Shown one piece after another: positions 1 through 9,163 of a DNA stretch of 64,000 nucleotides (its first letter is position 1; every line of letters starts with the position of its first letter). Below the pieces are notes generated by a model. The model was not told the origin of the DNA. It searched no databases and saw only the letters and a program-made list of their open reading frames with translations. Source of the DNA: an uncultured Croceitalea sp. (GTDB taxonomy: Bacteria; Bacteroidota; Bacteroidia; Flavobacteriales; Flavobacteriaceae); contig CANLWK010000003.1 of the NCBI GenBank assembly GCA_947494805.1, positions 186,001 to 250,000 on the forward strand. Reading direction: 5' to 3'. A program made the translations under genes and the position numbers.

Positions 1-710
1 GATTTAATTTCTGAGATGGAATGCTCTGCCGTAACGTCAAACATATTTGAAATCACAAAACCCTTAGCAATAAAGCTGTTGGGCGGTATTTTCTCTTTCC
101 ATAGCTCTAAATCATCAAAATTCTCAAGCAATTCATCAAGATCCTTTTGTTTCAGATCTTTGGCCTTTTCAGTAGGAATCAACTCCATGAAGTCGGCATT
201 GTAAAGAATACGATAGTGGCGCATAACACCCTTCGCATCTGGAATATCATAAAATAACGGACGCTTAAAGTCTATTTTAAAGCCATAATAAAAATTCAGC
301 ACTACCGTACACTGCATAATATAATGCAAGTTATCGGGCATATTCCGTATTTCAAGCTGAAAGTCCTCCCCCGCGTCTGCTAGAATCTTTTGAAACCTAT
401 CAGAAGAATTGAACACCAGATTGTCGTAAGGTACCGAGGCCGTTTTAATTTCATTTTGAGTCAGAACAGAGGAGAAGGTATCGGCCAGAATTGTGTGGAT
501 AACCTCCTTGCGCTTTTCCAATACGCTCAAATCATCAAAACCGTCTCTAAGCTCAGGATATGGCTCTTGTGCTTTGAGTACACGCTTCGCCCTATCAGCC
601 AAAAACTGGTCATCACTCTTGGCCTGTTCATCGTAATGCTCTAAAAGTTTGTTAAAGCTTACAAGTTGAATTAAAGGCGCCTCACCGGTGTAATTGTGTT
701 CCATACCCAT
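1..710 (-). CDS. GAF-domain-type conserved protein, N-terminal part (cut by window edge)
   Basis: An open minus-strand frame starts at the ATG at 708-710 and runs off the left edge, giving about 236 residues. An in-frame TAA lies five codons upstream, so this start is well fixed. The protein is soluble-looking, with no signal peptide or membrane segment, and is rich in charged helices. I recall a Bacteroidota family annotated as GAF domain-containing protein with this kind of N terminus (a stretch around residues 25-60 with LKAQEPYPELR, later RPLFYDIPDAKGVMRHY). The GAF domain itself is not identifiable in this part. The next gene is divergent, with 110 bp between the starts. The family name is from memory; the reading frame is certain. 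Confidence 0.7.
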   Translation of the reverse strand, partial: MGMEHNYTGEAPLIQLVSFNKLLEHYDEQAKSDDQFLADRAKRVLKAQEPYPELRDGFDDLSVLEKRKEVIHTILADTFSSVLTQNEIKTASVPYDNLVFNSSDRFQKILADAGEDFQLEIRNMPDNLHYIMQCTVVLNFYYGFKIDFKRPLFYDIPDAKGVMRHYRILYNADFMELIPTEKAKDLKQKDLDELLENFDDLELWKEKIPPNSFIAKGFVISNMFDVTAEHSISEIK

Positions 711-820
711 ATTGGTCGCGGTTTACGCCGTAAAATTACAAAAAGTAAGGACTTAGAATTGTTAAGGAAATCATTATGGTTTTAGGTGCTTTTTTTCAGA
801 TATTTAAGAAAATTTAATTC

Positions 821-1717
821 ATGTCATCTTTCACTAGACTTGACCGAGCCTATAGCAGTGCCAAAACTATTGCATTCGATGATAATTCAAAATTCATCTT
901 GTTCAGTGATTGCCATAGAGGTGACAATAGTTTTGCCGATGACTTTGCCAACAACAGAAATATCTATTTTCATGCATTGAACCACTATTATCGTGAAGGT
1001 TTTCAGTACTGTGAACTCGGTGACGGTGACGAACTTTGGGAAAATATCAGCTTCGAATCCATTTTTGAAGCTCACAAGAATGTGTTCCAGCTTTTGCGAA
1101 AATTTCACTTGGACAATCGCTTACATATGGTTTGGGGCAATCACGATATGGTATATCGACAAAAATCATATGTCGATAAGCACTTATCCAGTTACTTTGA
1201 ACCTATAGATGGTGTTGACAAAGAGTTGTTTGAAGGTCTCGCCTATCACGAGGCATTGATTTTAAAACATAAAGAAACTGGTCAAGAGCTTTTTTGTACC
1301 CATGGCCACCAAGCAGATTGGTGGAACTATGTCTGTTGGCGTATTGGTCGTTTTTTGGTTCGGATACTTTGGAAACCCTTGCAAGTTGTGGGCATTGCTG
1401 ACCCTACAAGCCCTGCGAAAAACTACAAAGAACTGATACGTATTGAACGGCGCATCAAACGTTGGATCGTTAAAAACAAGTTGCGCATCACCATTGCTGG
1501 CCACACACATAGACCTCGGTTTCCCGAACCTGGCCAAATACCATTTTTCAATGACGGCAGTTGCGTGCATCCTAGGAGTATTACCGGCATTGAAATCGAA
1601 AACGGTCATATTTCCCTGATTAAGTGGCATATCGACACCAAAATCGACGGTACCCTACAAATCGTTAGGGTATTGCTTGAAGGACCGGAAAAACTATCGG
1701 ACTATATTGATAATTGA
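821..1717 (+). CDS. Calcineurin-like metallophosphoesterase
   Basis: The 298-residue protein carries the ordered metal-binding motifs of calcineurin-like phosphoesterases: SDCH (29-32), GDGDE (67-71, a variant GD-x-x-E), GNHD (106-109), HGH (161-163) and GHTH (227-230). This implies a two-metal centre that hydrolyses phosphomonoesters or diesters; the substrate cannot be told. There is no signal peptide, and a Trp/Arg-rich amphipathic stretch around 166-190 could touch the membrane, as in UDP-diacylglucosamine hydrolase-like enzymes, but the LpxH assignment is not supported by more than this. Its stop overlaps the start of the following AraC-type gene, so the two are probably co-transcribed. 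Confidence 0.88.
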   Translation: MSSFTRLDRAYSSAKTIAFDDNSKFILFSDCHRGDNSFADDFANNRNIYFHALNHYYREGFQYCELGDGDELWENISFESIFEAHKNVFQLLRKFHLDNRLHMVWGNHDMVYRQKSYVDKHLSSYFEPIDGVDKELFEGLAYHEALILKHKETGQELFCTHGHQADWWNYVCWRIGRFLVRILWKPLQVVGIADPTSPAKNYKELIRIERRIKRWIVKNKLRITIAGHTHRPRFPEPGQIPFFNDGSCVHPRSITGIEIENGHISLIKWHIDTKIDGTLQIVRVLLEGPEKLSDYIDN

Positions 1718-2883
1718 CCTTGGACGCAATTCAGCATATACTTGATCAGATACCTATTCGGCATGATTTTGCCTCACAACTAATGTTTTTGGGTGTGGTT
1801 CAAGGGTTCTTTTTGGGTATCTTGATTTTAATACGGGCACGAAAAACAACGGCCATTACTTTCTTGGGTTGGACCATTCTGTTTCAGTCCATCGTTTTTT
1901 GCGATACCTACCTTTGCTATACCGGTTTGATCAAATATGTCATGCTGTTCAACGACTCGACCGAAGCCTTTGTTCTGATGATTGCTCCAGCGTTTTATTT
2001 CTTTATTTATGCAGCGATAAAGCGGAAAATGCCTAACCCAAAACAACTGGCACTGCATTTTGTGCTTCCGCTGCTATACCTACTAAGTCAGATACCCTTT
2101 TATGTGGCCCCTTTAAGTGTTAAGGTCAATGCCTATTTAGGCGCCTACTATGATAACATAGCAACGGCGCCCGTGCCAGAATCTTTTGACTATGGCTACC
2201 ATTGGCTGAAAGACCGGTTCGACTGGCTGATATTATTGAGCTTTTCAGTATATACAATCTTGGGAGTTCTCTTGGTCTGGAGCGAGAGAAAACGGATTCT
2301 TAGTATACCGTACCAAGCCAATTTCGCCAAATATGCGTTCATTAGAAACTCAGTAATCATTTTGAGTCTGTTATTGACCATCATTTTTTTGGTACTCTAC
2401 CATTACGATGATGATGGTGGTGATCACTACATCGGCATGGTGCAAACATTTATCGCTTTTAGTACTTCGTATGTGATTTTAATGGAGTCACGATTTTTTG
2501 AAAAATCATGGTTTGCCGACAAGTACGAGACATTTACGTCTAACACTATTACTTTTGATACGATTGAAACCTTTATGCAACAGACGGACTATTTTCTATC
2601 TCAAGAGACGTCGCTAAAAGATTTAGCTGAAAGATTGGGTACAAGTTCCAATGCCATTTCTAAAATTATCAATGTAAAAACTGGGTTGAATTTTAATGAC
2701 TATCTCAACAAAAAGCGAATTGAAATTGTTAAAACAAGACTGTTAAGTAAAGATTTTGCACACTTGACCGTTGAGGCCGTAGGCAATACTGTAGGTTTTA
2801 AATCTAAATCTGCCTTCTATAACGCCTTTAAAAAGCATGTTCATACCTCACCATCGCAATTTGTGAAGGCAAAAAAGGTATAG
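1714..2883 (+). CDS. AraC-family regulator with N-terminal membrane domain
   Basis: The product of up to 389 residues has about seven hydrophobic segments in its first 250 residues and an AraC-type double helix-turn-helix in the last 100 (around 290-389, including LKDLAERLGTSSNAISKII and the second HTH near VEAVGNTVGF). This is the layout of membrane-bound AraC regulators common in Bacteroidota, which presumably sense an envelope signal and act on DNA from the membrane. The proposed start is a TTG at 1714 overlapping the phosphoesterase stop by four bases; the first in-frame ATG is at 1783, directly before the first membrane segment. Target genes are unknown; the adjacent acyltransferase is one possibility. 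Confidence 0.82.
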   Translation: MTLDAIQHILDQIPIRHDFASQLMFLGVVQGFFLGILILIRARKTTAITFLGWTILFQSIVFCDTYLCYTGLIKYVMLFNDSTEAFVLMIAPAFYFFIYAAIKRKMPNPKQLALHFVLPLLYLLSQIPFYVAPLSVKVNAYLGAYYDNIATAPVPESFDYGYHWLKDRFDWLILLSFSVYTILGVLLVWSERKRILSIPYQANFAKYAFIRNSVIILSLLLTIIFLVLYHYDDDGGDHYIGMVQTFIAFSTSYVILMESRFFEKSWFADKYETFTSNTITFDTIETFMQQTDYFLSQETSLKDLAERLGTSSNAISKIINVKTGLNFNDYLNKKRIEIVKTRLLSKDFAHLTVEAVGNTVGFKSKSAFYNAFKKHVHTSPSQFVKAKKV

Positions 2884-2985
2884 CGGGGCCAAATGTTCTC
2901 CACAATTGTAATTCAGGACGCTTCAACGCACTGAAAATTCGTTTTCTAAGTACCTGATGATGAGTTTTGTCGAAAACAATTCATC

Positions 2986-4110
2986 ATGAAAACTACACCT
3001 CGACGACATGATTTAGACTGGCTTAGGGTCATCGTATTTGCTTTACTTATCTTTTACCATGTAGGTATGTTCTTTGTTCCCTGGGGATGGCATATCAAAA
3101 ACAACGAAATATACGATTGGCTCCGTTGGCCCATGCTTTTTTTAAATCAATGGCGATTGCCCATTCTCTTTGTTATTTCTGGTATGGGCACCTACTATGC
3201 CCTTTCTAAACGAAGCCTATGGCAGTTCATTTGGGAACGTAATCTCAGGCTGGGCCTGCCACTTTTGTTCGGCATGCTCTTCATCATTCCGCCACAGGTA
3301 TATTTTGAACGTTTGGCCAACGGCGATTTCATAGGTTCATACTGGAACTTCTTTACGACGGTGGCCCATGAGGGGATATATCCTGAAGGAAATTTCAGTT
3401 GGCACCACCTTTGGTTCTTGCCCTATCTCTTTGTTTTCTCTGTGCTATTGGGGCCTATTTTTATCTATCTAAAAAGGAACCGGACCAAGTTGGTCGATTG
3501 GGTCAAAAGACAGCTCGAAAATCCTTGGAAACTATATCTTTTTGTACTTCCTCTTTATCTTCTGGAAGCCTTTATGGAGCCCTTCTTTGATATTACCCAT
3601 GCCTTGATAGATGACTGGTTTAACTTCAGTTTTAGTCTGGTATTGTTCTTTTACGGATTTCTATTGATTGCAAGTGGTGATGTGTTTTGGAGCGGTCTAG
3701 CACAAATCAAGAAAAGGGCAATTTGTATAGGTATTATCGCCTTTGTAAGTCAAGTAGTGATTTGGCTGTTTTTAGAAGATGGATATATCGTTCATTTTAC
3801 CGAGGCCCTATTAAAAGTGGTCAACATTTGGTCATGGATTTTGGTATTGTTCGCACTCGCCGCGCAATACCTCAATAGACCAAGCAAACAAATCAAGTAT
3901 GCAAACAGAGCAGTATATCCCTTTTACATTTTACATCAAACCATTACTATTTGTATAGGGTATTACCTGATGGATTTAACTTGGGGCATCATTCCAAAAG
4001 CAACGATACTCATAGTAGGAACCTTTGGCCTGAGTTGGCTGATCTATCATTTTATCATACTACCTATTCCACTGTTCCATCCTTTGTTCGGATTGAAAAA
4101 AGTCCGCTAA
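2986..4110 (+). CDS. Acyltransferase family 3 (OpgC/OafA-like) membrane protein
   Basis: This 374-residue polytopic protein begins RRHDLDWLRV followed by a first membrane helix containing YHVG (His25), the conserved start of acyltransferase-3 proteins that O-acylate sugars or glucans at the inner membrane. About ten hydrophobic segments follow, and there is no fused periplasmic domain. The length and the LNQWRLPILFVISG stretch resemble the glucans-biosynthesis OpgC-like branch. The acceptor is not deducible. The gene ends inside a strong terminator hairpin whose stem contains its stop codon. Confidence 0.82.
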   Translation: MKTTPRRHDLDWLRVIVFALLIFYHVGMFFVPWGWHIKNNEIYDWLRWPMLFLNQWRLPILFVISGMGTYYALSKRSLWQFIWERNLRLGLPLLFGMLFIIPPQVYFERLANGDFIGSYWNFFTTVAHEGIYPEGNFSWHHLWFLPYLFVFSVLLGPIFIYLKRNRTKLVDWVKRQLENPWKLYLFVLPLYLLEAFMEPFFDITHALIDDWFNFSFSLVLFFYGFLLIASGDVFWSGLAQIKKRAICIGIIAFVSQVVIWLFLEDGYIVHFTEALLKVVNIWSWILVLFALAAQYLNRPSKQIKYANRAVYPFYILHQTITICIGYYLMDLTWGIIPKATILIVGTFGLSWLIYHFIILPIPLFHPLFGLKKVR

Positions 4111-4125
4111 TAGTAGCGGACTTTT
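4098..4125. terminator. Bidirectional intrinsic terminator overlapping a stop codon
   Basis: A perfect 12-bp inverted repeat (AAAAGTCCGCTA, loop ATAG, TAGCGGACTTTT) lies between the acyltransferase and the convergent beta-barrel gene. The A and T tracts flanking the GC core make it usable from both strands. The acyltransferase TAA stop (4108-4110) is part of the stem and loop. Confidence 0.85.
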
Positions 4126-4138
4126 ACAGTCAACTTTC

Positions 4139-4810
4139 TTAAAAGTAATAGGAAAGACCAAGAATCAATTCCGTTGAACTAAGGTCAAAACTAAACCCAT
4201 TGCTTGTAGTTTTCTCATCCGTATCATCTCTATTTACCTCAGACCAATTGTAGCCCAAAGCCCCAAAACTGGTCTCTAGGGCAAAGTTTTTAGATACAAA
4301 GACGGTCAAGCCAGGTCGCACACCAAAAAAAAGGTTGTCAGAGGCGGTTTCTATGGTTCTTATGGTTCCATCACTGACTTGCTGTTCATTTGTTGCTCTA
4401 CCATAACGCCCCTCTCCTTGAATGAACAAAGCAAAGTTCTTACTCAATCCAAAATAACGTCTAATAAAAGGATAAATGGAAAACGTAGTTCCACTAAACT
4501 CACTTTCTCGAATCTCGAGAACTGCGTTTTCGAATGTGGAGTCACTTTTTTGATAACTGTAGCCCAAACCCAAACCTATAAGTACATTGTTTCTAATAGC
4601 ATAGCCCGCAGCGGGAGAAACACTTAAAGTAAAAAAATCGTTATCGGTTGTGGTTCCTAAGGTTGCTGATTCCGTATTATTGAATCCTACCGAAAAATTA
4701 CTGCTTAAATTCCACATGCCTTTTTCAATGGTCAGTTTGTCGTTTGTGTCATCTTGGGCATTAAGCAATCCTACAAATAAAACAGTTGTAAAAAATAGTA
4801 CTTTCTTCAT
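4139..4810 (-). CDS. Outer-membrane beta-barrel protein
   Basis: The 223-residue protein has a signal peptide ending near LLNAQ (residue 19). The rest alternates polar and hydrophobic residues with aromatic girdles (for example GIGLGYSY-like and SIYPFIRRYFG segments) and ends in a terminal aromatic residue (LSYYF), as expected of a small barrel of about eight strands inserted by BAM. It resembles the outer-membrane beta-barrel domain families (OmpA N-terminal or porin-like) frequent in flavobacteria; there is no OmpA peptidoglycan domain. It is monocistronic, convergent with the acyltransferase. Ligand and function are unknown. Confidence 0.78.
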   Translation of the reverse strand: MKKVLFFTTVLFVGLLNAQDDTNDKLTIEKGMWNLSSNFSVGFNNTESATLGTTTDNDFFTLSVSPAAGYAIRNNVLIGLGLGYSYQKSDSTFENAVLEIRESEFSGTTFSIYPFIRRYFGLSKNFALFIQGEGRYGRATNEQQVSDGTIRTIETASDNLFFGVRPGLTVFVSKNFALETSFGALGYNWSEVNRDDTDEKTTSNGFSFDLSSTELILGLSYYF

Positions 4811-4990
4811 GTTGCTATGATTTTTGATTAAGTTTTACCCTCCACAAGATGTGTTCCAACACCATGCCCAAAACTGTTAATTTACCTTTGCTTAACCTTG
4901 GCTGGGGCAGGTAGTCGAATTTAACAGCACTTTACCACGGTTATGGCAGGGTATTTGTTAATTTTAATTAAGATTTGCGACTATATTGCT

Positions 4991-5641
4991 ATGAAAAGAC
5001 TGCTAACATTGGTTTTTACGTTGTCTTGCCTTCATTGGGGAATGGCCCAAGGGGATATTCCTACAACCAGACCATTGAAAGTTGGTGCAAACAATAACCT
5101 TGACATCAAAACCAGCAGTAAGGGCACATCACTTCGAATGCCATCAGTTCTTGATGAAAATTTACTCTCTAAAGGCCGTACCGTAAAAATGCTACCGGAC
5201 AAAGAATTGGTGCAAGCTGGTGCAGGAATGAAAATTGACCCTAAGGTCGGGGAACGTGAAAAGAAAGGTTCAAAAGAATATTTTGGTGACCAATATTTGG
5301 GTGATATGAAAACCGGCGCCAAGTTTATTGGTATTGTCTGCAGAGATCATGAATATGTTGATGGTGACCGGGTTAAGATTTACTTGAACGGCGTGGCCGT
5401 TGAACACAATTTGCTATTATCAGGTGCCTTTAAAGGGGTCAATATTGATTTGACCGAAGGTTTTAACCGCCTTGAGTTTGAAGCTTTGAACCAAGGTTCT
5501 TCGGGGCCAAATACCGCCCAAGTAATGATTACGGATGATCAAGGCAAGGTCATTCATAACAATCGTTGGAACCTCTCTACAGGTTCCAAAGCAAGTCTGA
5601 TCGTAATCAAAGAGCCCGACCTTGAAGAAGAACAAGAGTAA
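4991..5641 (+). CDS. Secreted protein of unknown function
   Basis: From the ATG at 4991 the product is 216 residues with a clear signal peptide (MKRLLTL to GMAQ, about 20 residues). An upstream in-frame ATG at 4943 would put extra residues before the signal peptide and is less likely. The central part (about 100-190) contains GxxYLGD and a beta-rich segment with DGDRVKIYLNG, resembling an immunoglobulin-like or carbohydrate-binding fold; the C terminus is acidic. I do not recognise the family by name. No sorting domain or lipobox is visible, so the periplasm is the likely location. Confidence 0.7.
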   Translation: MKRLLTLVFTLSCLHWGMAQGDIPTTRPLKVGANNNLDIKTSSKGTSLRMPSVLDENLLSKGRTVKMLPDKELVQAGAGMKIDPKVGEREKKGSKEYFGDQYLGDMKTGAKFIGIVCRDHEYVDGDRVKIYLNGVAVEHNLLLSGAFKGVNIDLTEGFNRLEFEALNQGSSGPNTAQVMITDDQGKVIHNNRWNLSTGSKASLIVIKEPDLEEEQE

Positions 5642-5755
5642 TTAAGTTCAAGTTCAAAAAAATTATGCTCATCAATCTTGAACATCAAACACCCCAAATA
5701 AAATTCAACTGTAAATTCAAGAATTAGGTTCAAATTTAACTGGCATCTGCCAAAC

Positions 5756-7942
5756 CTACTTTCGCCCTCCTGGTCTATACGTTTCTTTCGCTCGCTTTAG
5801 AACATCTTCGCGATAATAAGCGGCATCCTTCCAATCGACATTGGCATAACGTTCGATCTGGTCATCAAAATGTGGTGAAGTTGTGCTTCCGCTTTGACCT
5901 CCGGCTAAAATCGTTTTGGCCTTTACGACATCTCCAAATTCGACGGCGGCGACAAAACTATTGCCCCTTGTACCGTAGATTTTTTTAGCTCCATCAGCCA
6001 CATATCGTGCCCCATAAGCGGCCAAAGCACCCCAACGTCCTGATGCAAAACCAATCGGGATACTAGGCTTGCCATCATCAAACTTTTGGCGAATATCTCC
6101 GTTCAATCGTTGATAGCGATTGATTTCTCCCCAAGGTATTTGCCATGTGCCAAAATCAGCGGTCAATTGGTCGATTACCTCCTCAAAAATTCGAAGCCGT
6201 TCCCCAACGGGTGATTTACTGCCCCAATATGTCACCCGTTCCATCGGAATCATCCCCTCAGGAAACGACCCTACTTGATAATAGCGTGTACCATAAAAAT
6301 GGGCTAAAGTCATGGCCACGGATGTTTTCGACACCTTAAAATCCCATTGCGCCAAAATAGCTATGGCTTCACGCAGTTTCGGATTTTTATCATCGTAATA
6401 CTCATAAGCCTTAATCAAACCTGGAATCAGGACTTCAAAAGCAGGAAGATAGGGGTCATGTGCCAACTGAATTAAGCTGTCCAAGGTATAGGCAGTACGA
6501 CCCGTCAATAGTTGAATGGCATGTACACCCCTAAAATTCTCTTGGTCACGGGACATGTATTTCGGATAATCACCTCTTTTAGGACTAAACTCCAAGGCCG
6601 AAGTATAAGGCGTGGAATTACAGTTCTGAATCCAACCATTTTCAGGATTCAATACCAAAATATTCTCATCTACCGGATGTAATCCCTTCCAATCCGTTTT
6701 TGGATTACTTCCATCCACAGCTTGGGTATAATCAAAAATCGTATCTCGCTTAGGGATAAAATTTCCGTGGAAATACGCAATATTGCCCTCTGCATCGGCG
6801 TAGACCGTATTGTTGGACGAATTCGTGCGGACGTCCATCATTTCTCGAAAGCCTTTGTAGCCCTCTTGCTTTGTTCTAATATACGATTGTTCCAATGCTT
6901 TCACAGGCTCCCACATCATCGCCGACGCTGTCCATTGCCCATCGATGGCATGGGTAATAGGGCCATGATGCGTACGGTACATGGGGAAAGTTTTCTCTTT
7001 GATTGTGCTTCCACTTTTATATTTTAAGGTCACTGACGTAGCATCGACCTGCCGCAATTCTTCACCATATTGATAGAACAAATCATCTCCGGTCTTTACA
7101 ATCGTCTCCTTGAATTCGTCCATGACATCGGTATAAGTAGAGGTGTGCATCCAACCTGTTTTTTCATTAAAGCCCTGATAAACAAAAAACTGCCCCCAAG
7201 TTACCGCTCCATAGGCATTCAACCCTTCTTCAGAAATTACGTGCACCTCTCCCCTAAAATAAAATGAGGTATGCGGATTGATCAATAACATCGTATTGCC
7301 CGATTGGGTCAGGTCACCTGAAATTGCGATCCCGTTTGACCCTTGAGGTTCGACCATCTCAGCCTCTTTTTTAATTTCTTGCAATTGCAACTCCGGCGGT
7401 TCCATGCCACTTTCGTAAAAAGCCTTTATCTTTTCAATGGATATACGCTCAATATCTCCCCCAATACTGCCCTCACTAAAGTACATGGGCATCCACGGTT
7501 CAAACCGTGTCAGTAACTTGGGTTTCACCTCAGGGTGGGTGTGTAGATAGTAATTGATACCATCAGCAAAAGCATCGCAGAGTGCTTTCAACCATTTAGG
7601 GCTTTTGTCATAATTCGCTTTGGCCTCCGCCTCGGTCATAAAAAGTTTTGCTCGCAAGTCACTATAAAGGGCATCTTCACCTTCAACTTCGGCCAAACGG
7701 CCGGTGGCCCATATATAATTGCGTTCTACCCGATTGAAGTCATCTTCACATTGCGCATATAACAATCCGAAAACCGCATCAGCATCAGTTTTTCCATAAA
7801 TATGGGGCACACCAAAGTCGTCACGGATAATTTCTACATTCTGGGCTTGGTTTTCCCAACGTTCCACTTCGGTTTTCGGCTGCGTTTCGGTTTTACATGA
7901 AATTACAAGGGAGCATAAAAGAAAGAAGAAAACGTGACGCAT
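5756..7942 (-). CDS. Penicillin-acylase-family lipoprotein (N-acyl amidohydrolase)
   Basis: The 728-residue protein starts at the ATG at 7942; a TTG seven codons upstream is rejected because the signal peptide begins at MRHVFFF. The lipobox VISC places the lipid-anchored cysteine at residue 16. The N-terminal-nucleophile signature is present as Gly201-Ser202-Asn203, the site where the precursor is cleaved to free the catalytic serine, and the segment DDFGVPHIYG near residue 41 is typical of the alpha subunit. Members cleave acyl amides such as beta-lactams, N-acyl homoserine lactones or N-acylated amino acids; the substrate here is not deducible. It is followed 45 bp upstream by the TPM-domain gene on the same strand. 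Confidence 0.88.
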   Translation of the reverse strand: MRHVFFFLLCSLVISCKTETQPKTEVERWENQAQNVEIIRDDFGVPHIYGKTDADAVFGLLYAQCEDDFNRVERNYIWATGRLAEVEGEDALYSDLRAKLFMTEAEAKANYDKSPKWLKALCDAFADGINYYLHTHPEVKPKLLTRFEPWMPMYFSEGSIGGDIERISIEKIKAFYESGMEPPELQLQEIKKEAEMVEPQGSNGIAISGDLTQSGNTMLLINPHTSFYFRGEVHVISEEGLNAYGAVTWGQFFVYQGFNEKTGWMHTSTYTDVMDEFKETIVKTGDDLFYQYGEELRQVDATSVTLKYKSGSTIKEKTFPMYRTHHGPITHAIDGQWTASAMMWEPVKALEQSYIRTKQEGYKGFREMMDVRTNSSNNTVYADAEGNIAYFHGNFIPKRDTIFDYTQAVDGSNPKTDWKGLHPVDENILVLNPENGWIQNCNSTPYTSALEFSPKRGDYPKYMSRDQENFRGVHAIQLLTGRTAYTLDSLIQLAHDPYLPAFEVLIPGLIKAYEYYDDKNPKLREAIAILAQWDFKVSKTSVAMTLAHFYGTRYYQVGSFPEGMIPMERVTYWGSKSPVGERLRIFEEVIDQLTADFGTWQIPWGEINRYQRLNGDIRQKFDDGKPSIPIGFASGRWGALAAYGARYVADGAKKIYGTRGNSFVAAVEFGDVVKAKTILAGGQSGSTTSPHFDDQIERYANVDWKDAAYYREDVLKRAKETYRPGGRK

Positions 7943-7987
7943 ATTGCTACTTATTTTATACAATGAAAATACGAGAAGTTACTTTGA

Positions 7988-9037
7988 CTACCAACTGCCG
8001 CTTGCACCACCACCTCCAGAACTGCCTCCACCACCAGAAAAGCCACTTGACCCAGAGCTGCCAGAGCCCGAGCTAAATGAGTGTGAGCCAGATGATGAAA
8101 AGGTTTTTCTGACATAACCTATATTACTTTTTATCCACGAAATTTTTAAATCCTCTTTGCCGTACAAGAGTATTTTAAGTAATGCTATCAGCATTGCAAT
8201 GCCTAAAATGGGTGCCAAAAGCCAGAACAATTGATTTGGCTTTTCCAACAAGTAGACATAGCGACTAAAATCAAAATCGTAGAACGAAAGCAACACAAAT
8301 ACGGGAACTACTATAAAGACCAGACCTATCAATACATAGAGCACAGTAAAGGGGATCATGAACAGTCCGTAAACAAAACTAAGCTTACCAATGAACATAC
8401 CTCTGAAAATTTCAATTAGACTGCGGTATGTTTTGTAAAAAAGAAATCCGCCTACCCCTGCAAAAAGGGAAAAAAAACCAATCATGAAGATGAGGCCTAT
8501 ATTCTTGTTCTTTTGATTCTTTGCGCTTATTTCTGCTTTAAGTTCGTCAAGTGCTTCCGGATTGTTCAAATACAAAATCAATTCATCAGTTGCGATATTG
8601 ATGCCTTCAAAATAACGCTGTTCCTTAAAATTCGGAATCATCGTATTCCTGATGATTCTAGAAGCCACCGCATCGGTGATGTAGGGTTCTAAACCGTAGC
8701 CAACCTCAACACGCACTTCTCTATCTAAACTAGAAAATAGAATTAAGATACCATTATCTGTACCTTCTTGGCCCAGTCCATTTTGATTGAATGTTCCGTT
8801 CGCATAGGTCTCAATGGTTTCATTACCTAATTCAGGAATGGTCAGTACCGCCAATTGGTTCGAGCTTTCGCTCTCAAAATGCGTGAGTTTTTCCCGAAGT
8901 TGAGTTAATTGATTTTGATTGAATATTCTCGCATGGTCCGTTACTATTTCGGTGAGCTCTGGGTATTTCTTTTGTGCAGCACCGCTAATGGCAAAAAATA
9001 CTATCAGAAGAAAGAGTTGCTTATTTAGGCTTGACAT
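7988..9037 (-). CDS. TPM-domain membrane protein (YgcG/Psb32 type)
   Basis: The 349-residue protein has a signal peptide (ending near GAAQ), then a TPM domain at about 25-165 (ITD..I.NTMIP-type motif near DAVASRIIRN), then about three membrane helices (about 177-200, 215-245, 265-290) and a low-complexity Gly/Ser tail ending GSW. This is the standard architecture of the YgcG family, thought to be in the envelope with the TPM domain outside the cytoplasm. Function in Bacteroidota is not established; the TPM fold can act as an acid phosphatase in photosystem assembly relatives. The gene probably shares a transcript with the downstream acylase. Confidence 0.87.
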   Translation of the reverse strand: MSSLNKQLFLLIVFFAISGAAQKKYPELTEIVTDHARIFNQNQLTQLREKLTHFESESSNQLAVLTIPELGNETIETYANGTFNQNGLGQEGTDNGILILFSSLDREVRVEVGYGLEPYITDAVASRIIRNTMIPNFKEQRYFEGINIATDELILYLNNPEALDELKAEISAKNQKNKNIGLIFMIGFFSLFAGVGGFLFYKTYRSLIEIFRGMFIGKLSFVYGLFMIPFTVLYVLIGLVFIVVPVFVLLSFYDFDFSRYVYLLEKPNQLFWLLAPILGIAMLIALLKILLYGKEDLKISWIKSNIGYVRKTFSSSGSHSFSSGSGSSGSSGFSGGGGSSGGGGASGSW

Positions 9038-9163
9038 GTTTCGAAAATATCAGTTCTAAGATAAGGGGAAAATGCAAGAGTGCTCATAGCGCAAAACTCT
9101 TTGTGGGCCATTACACCGTTGTTTCAATTTAAAGTAACTTGCAACTTCTTTCAAAGCGCATCC

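Noticed and set aside
9080-9163. N-terminal extension of the ABC exporter
   Set aside because: The extra 28 residues do not match any exporter start, and the ATG at 9164 gives a normal N terminus.
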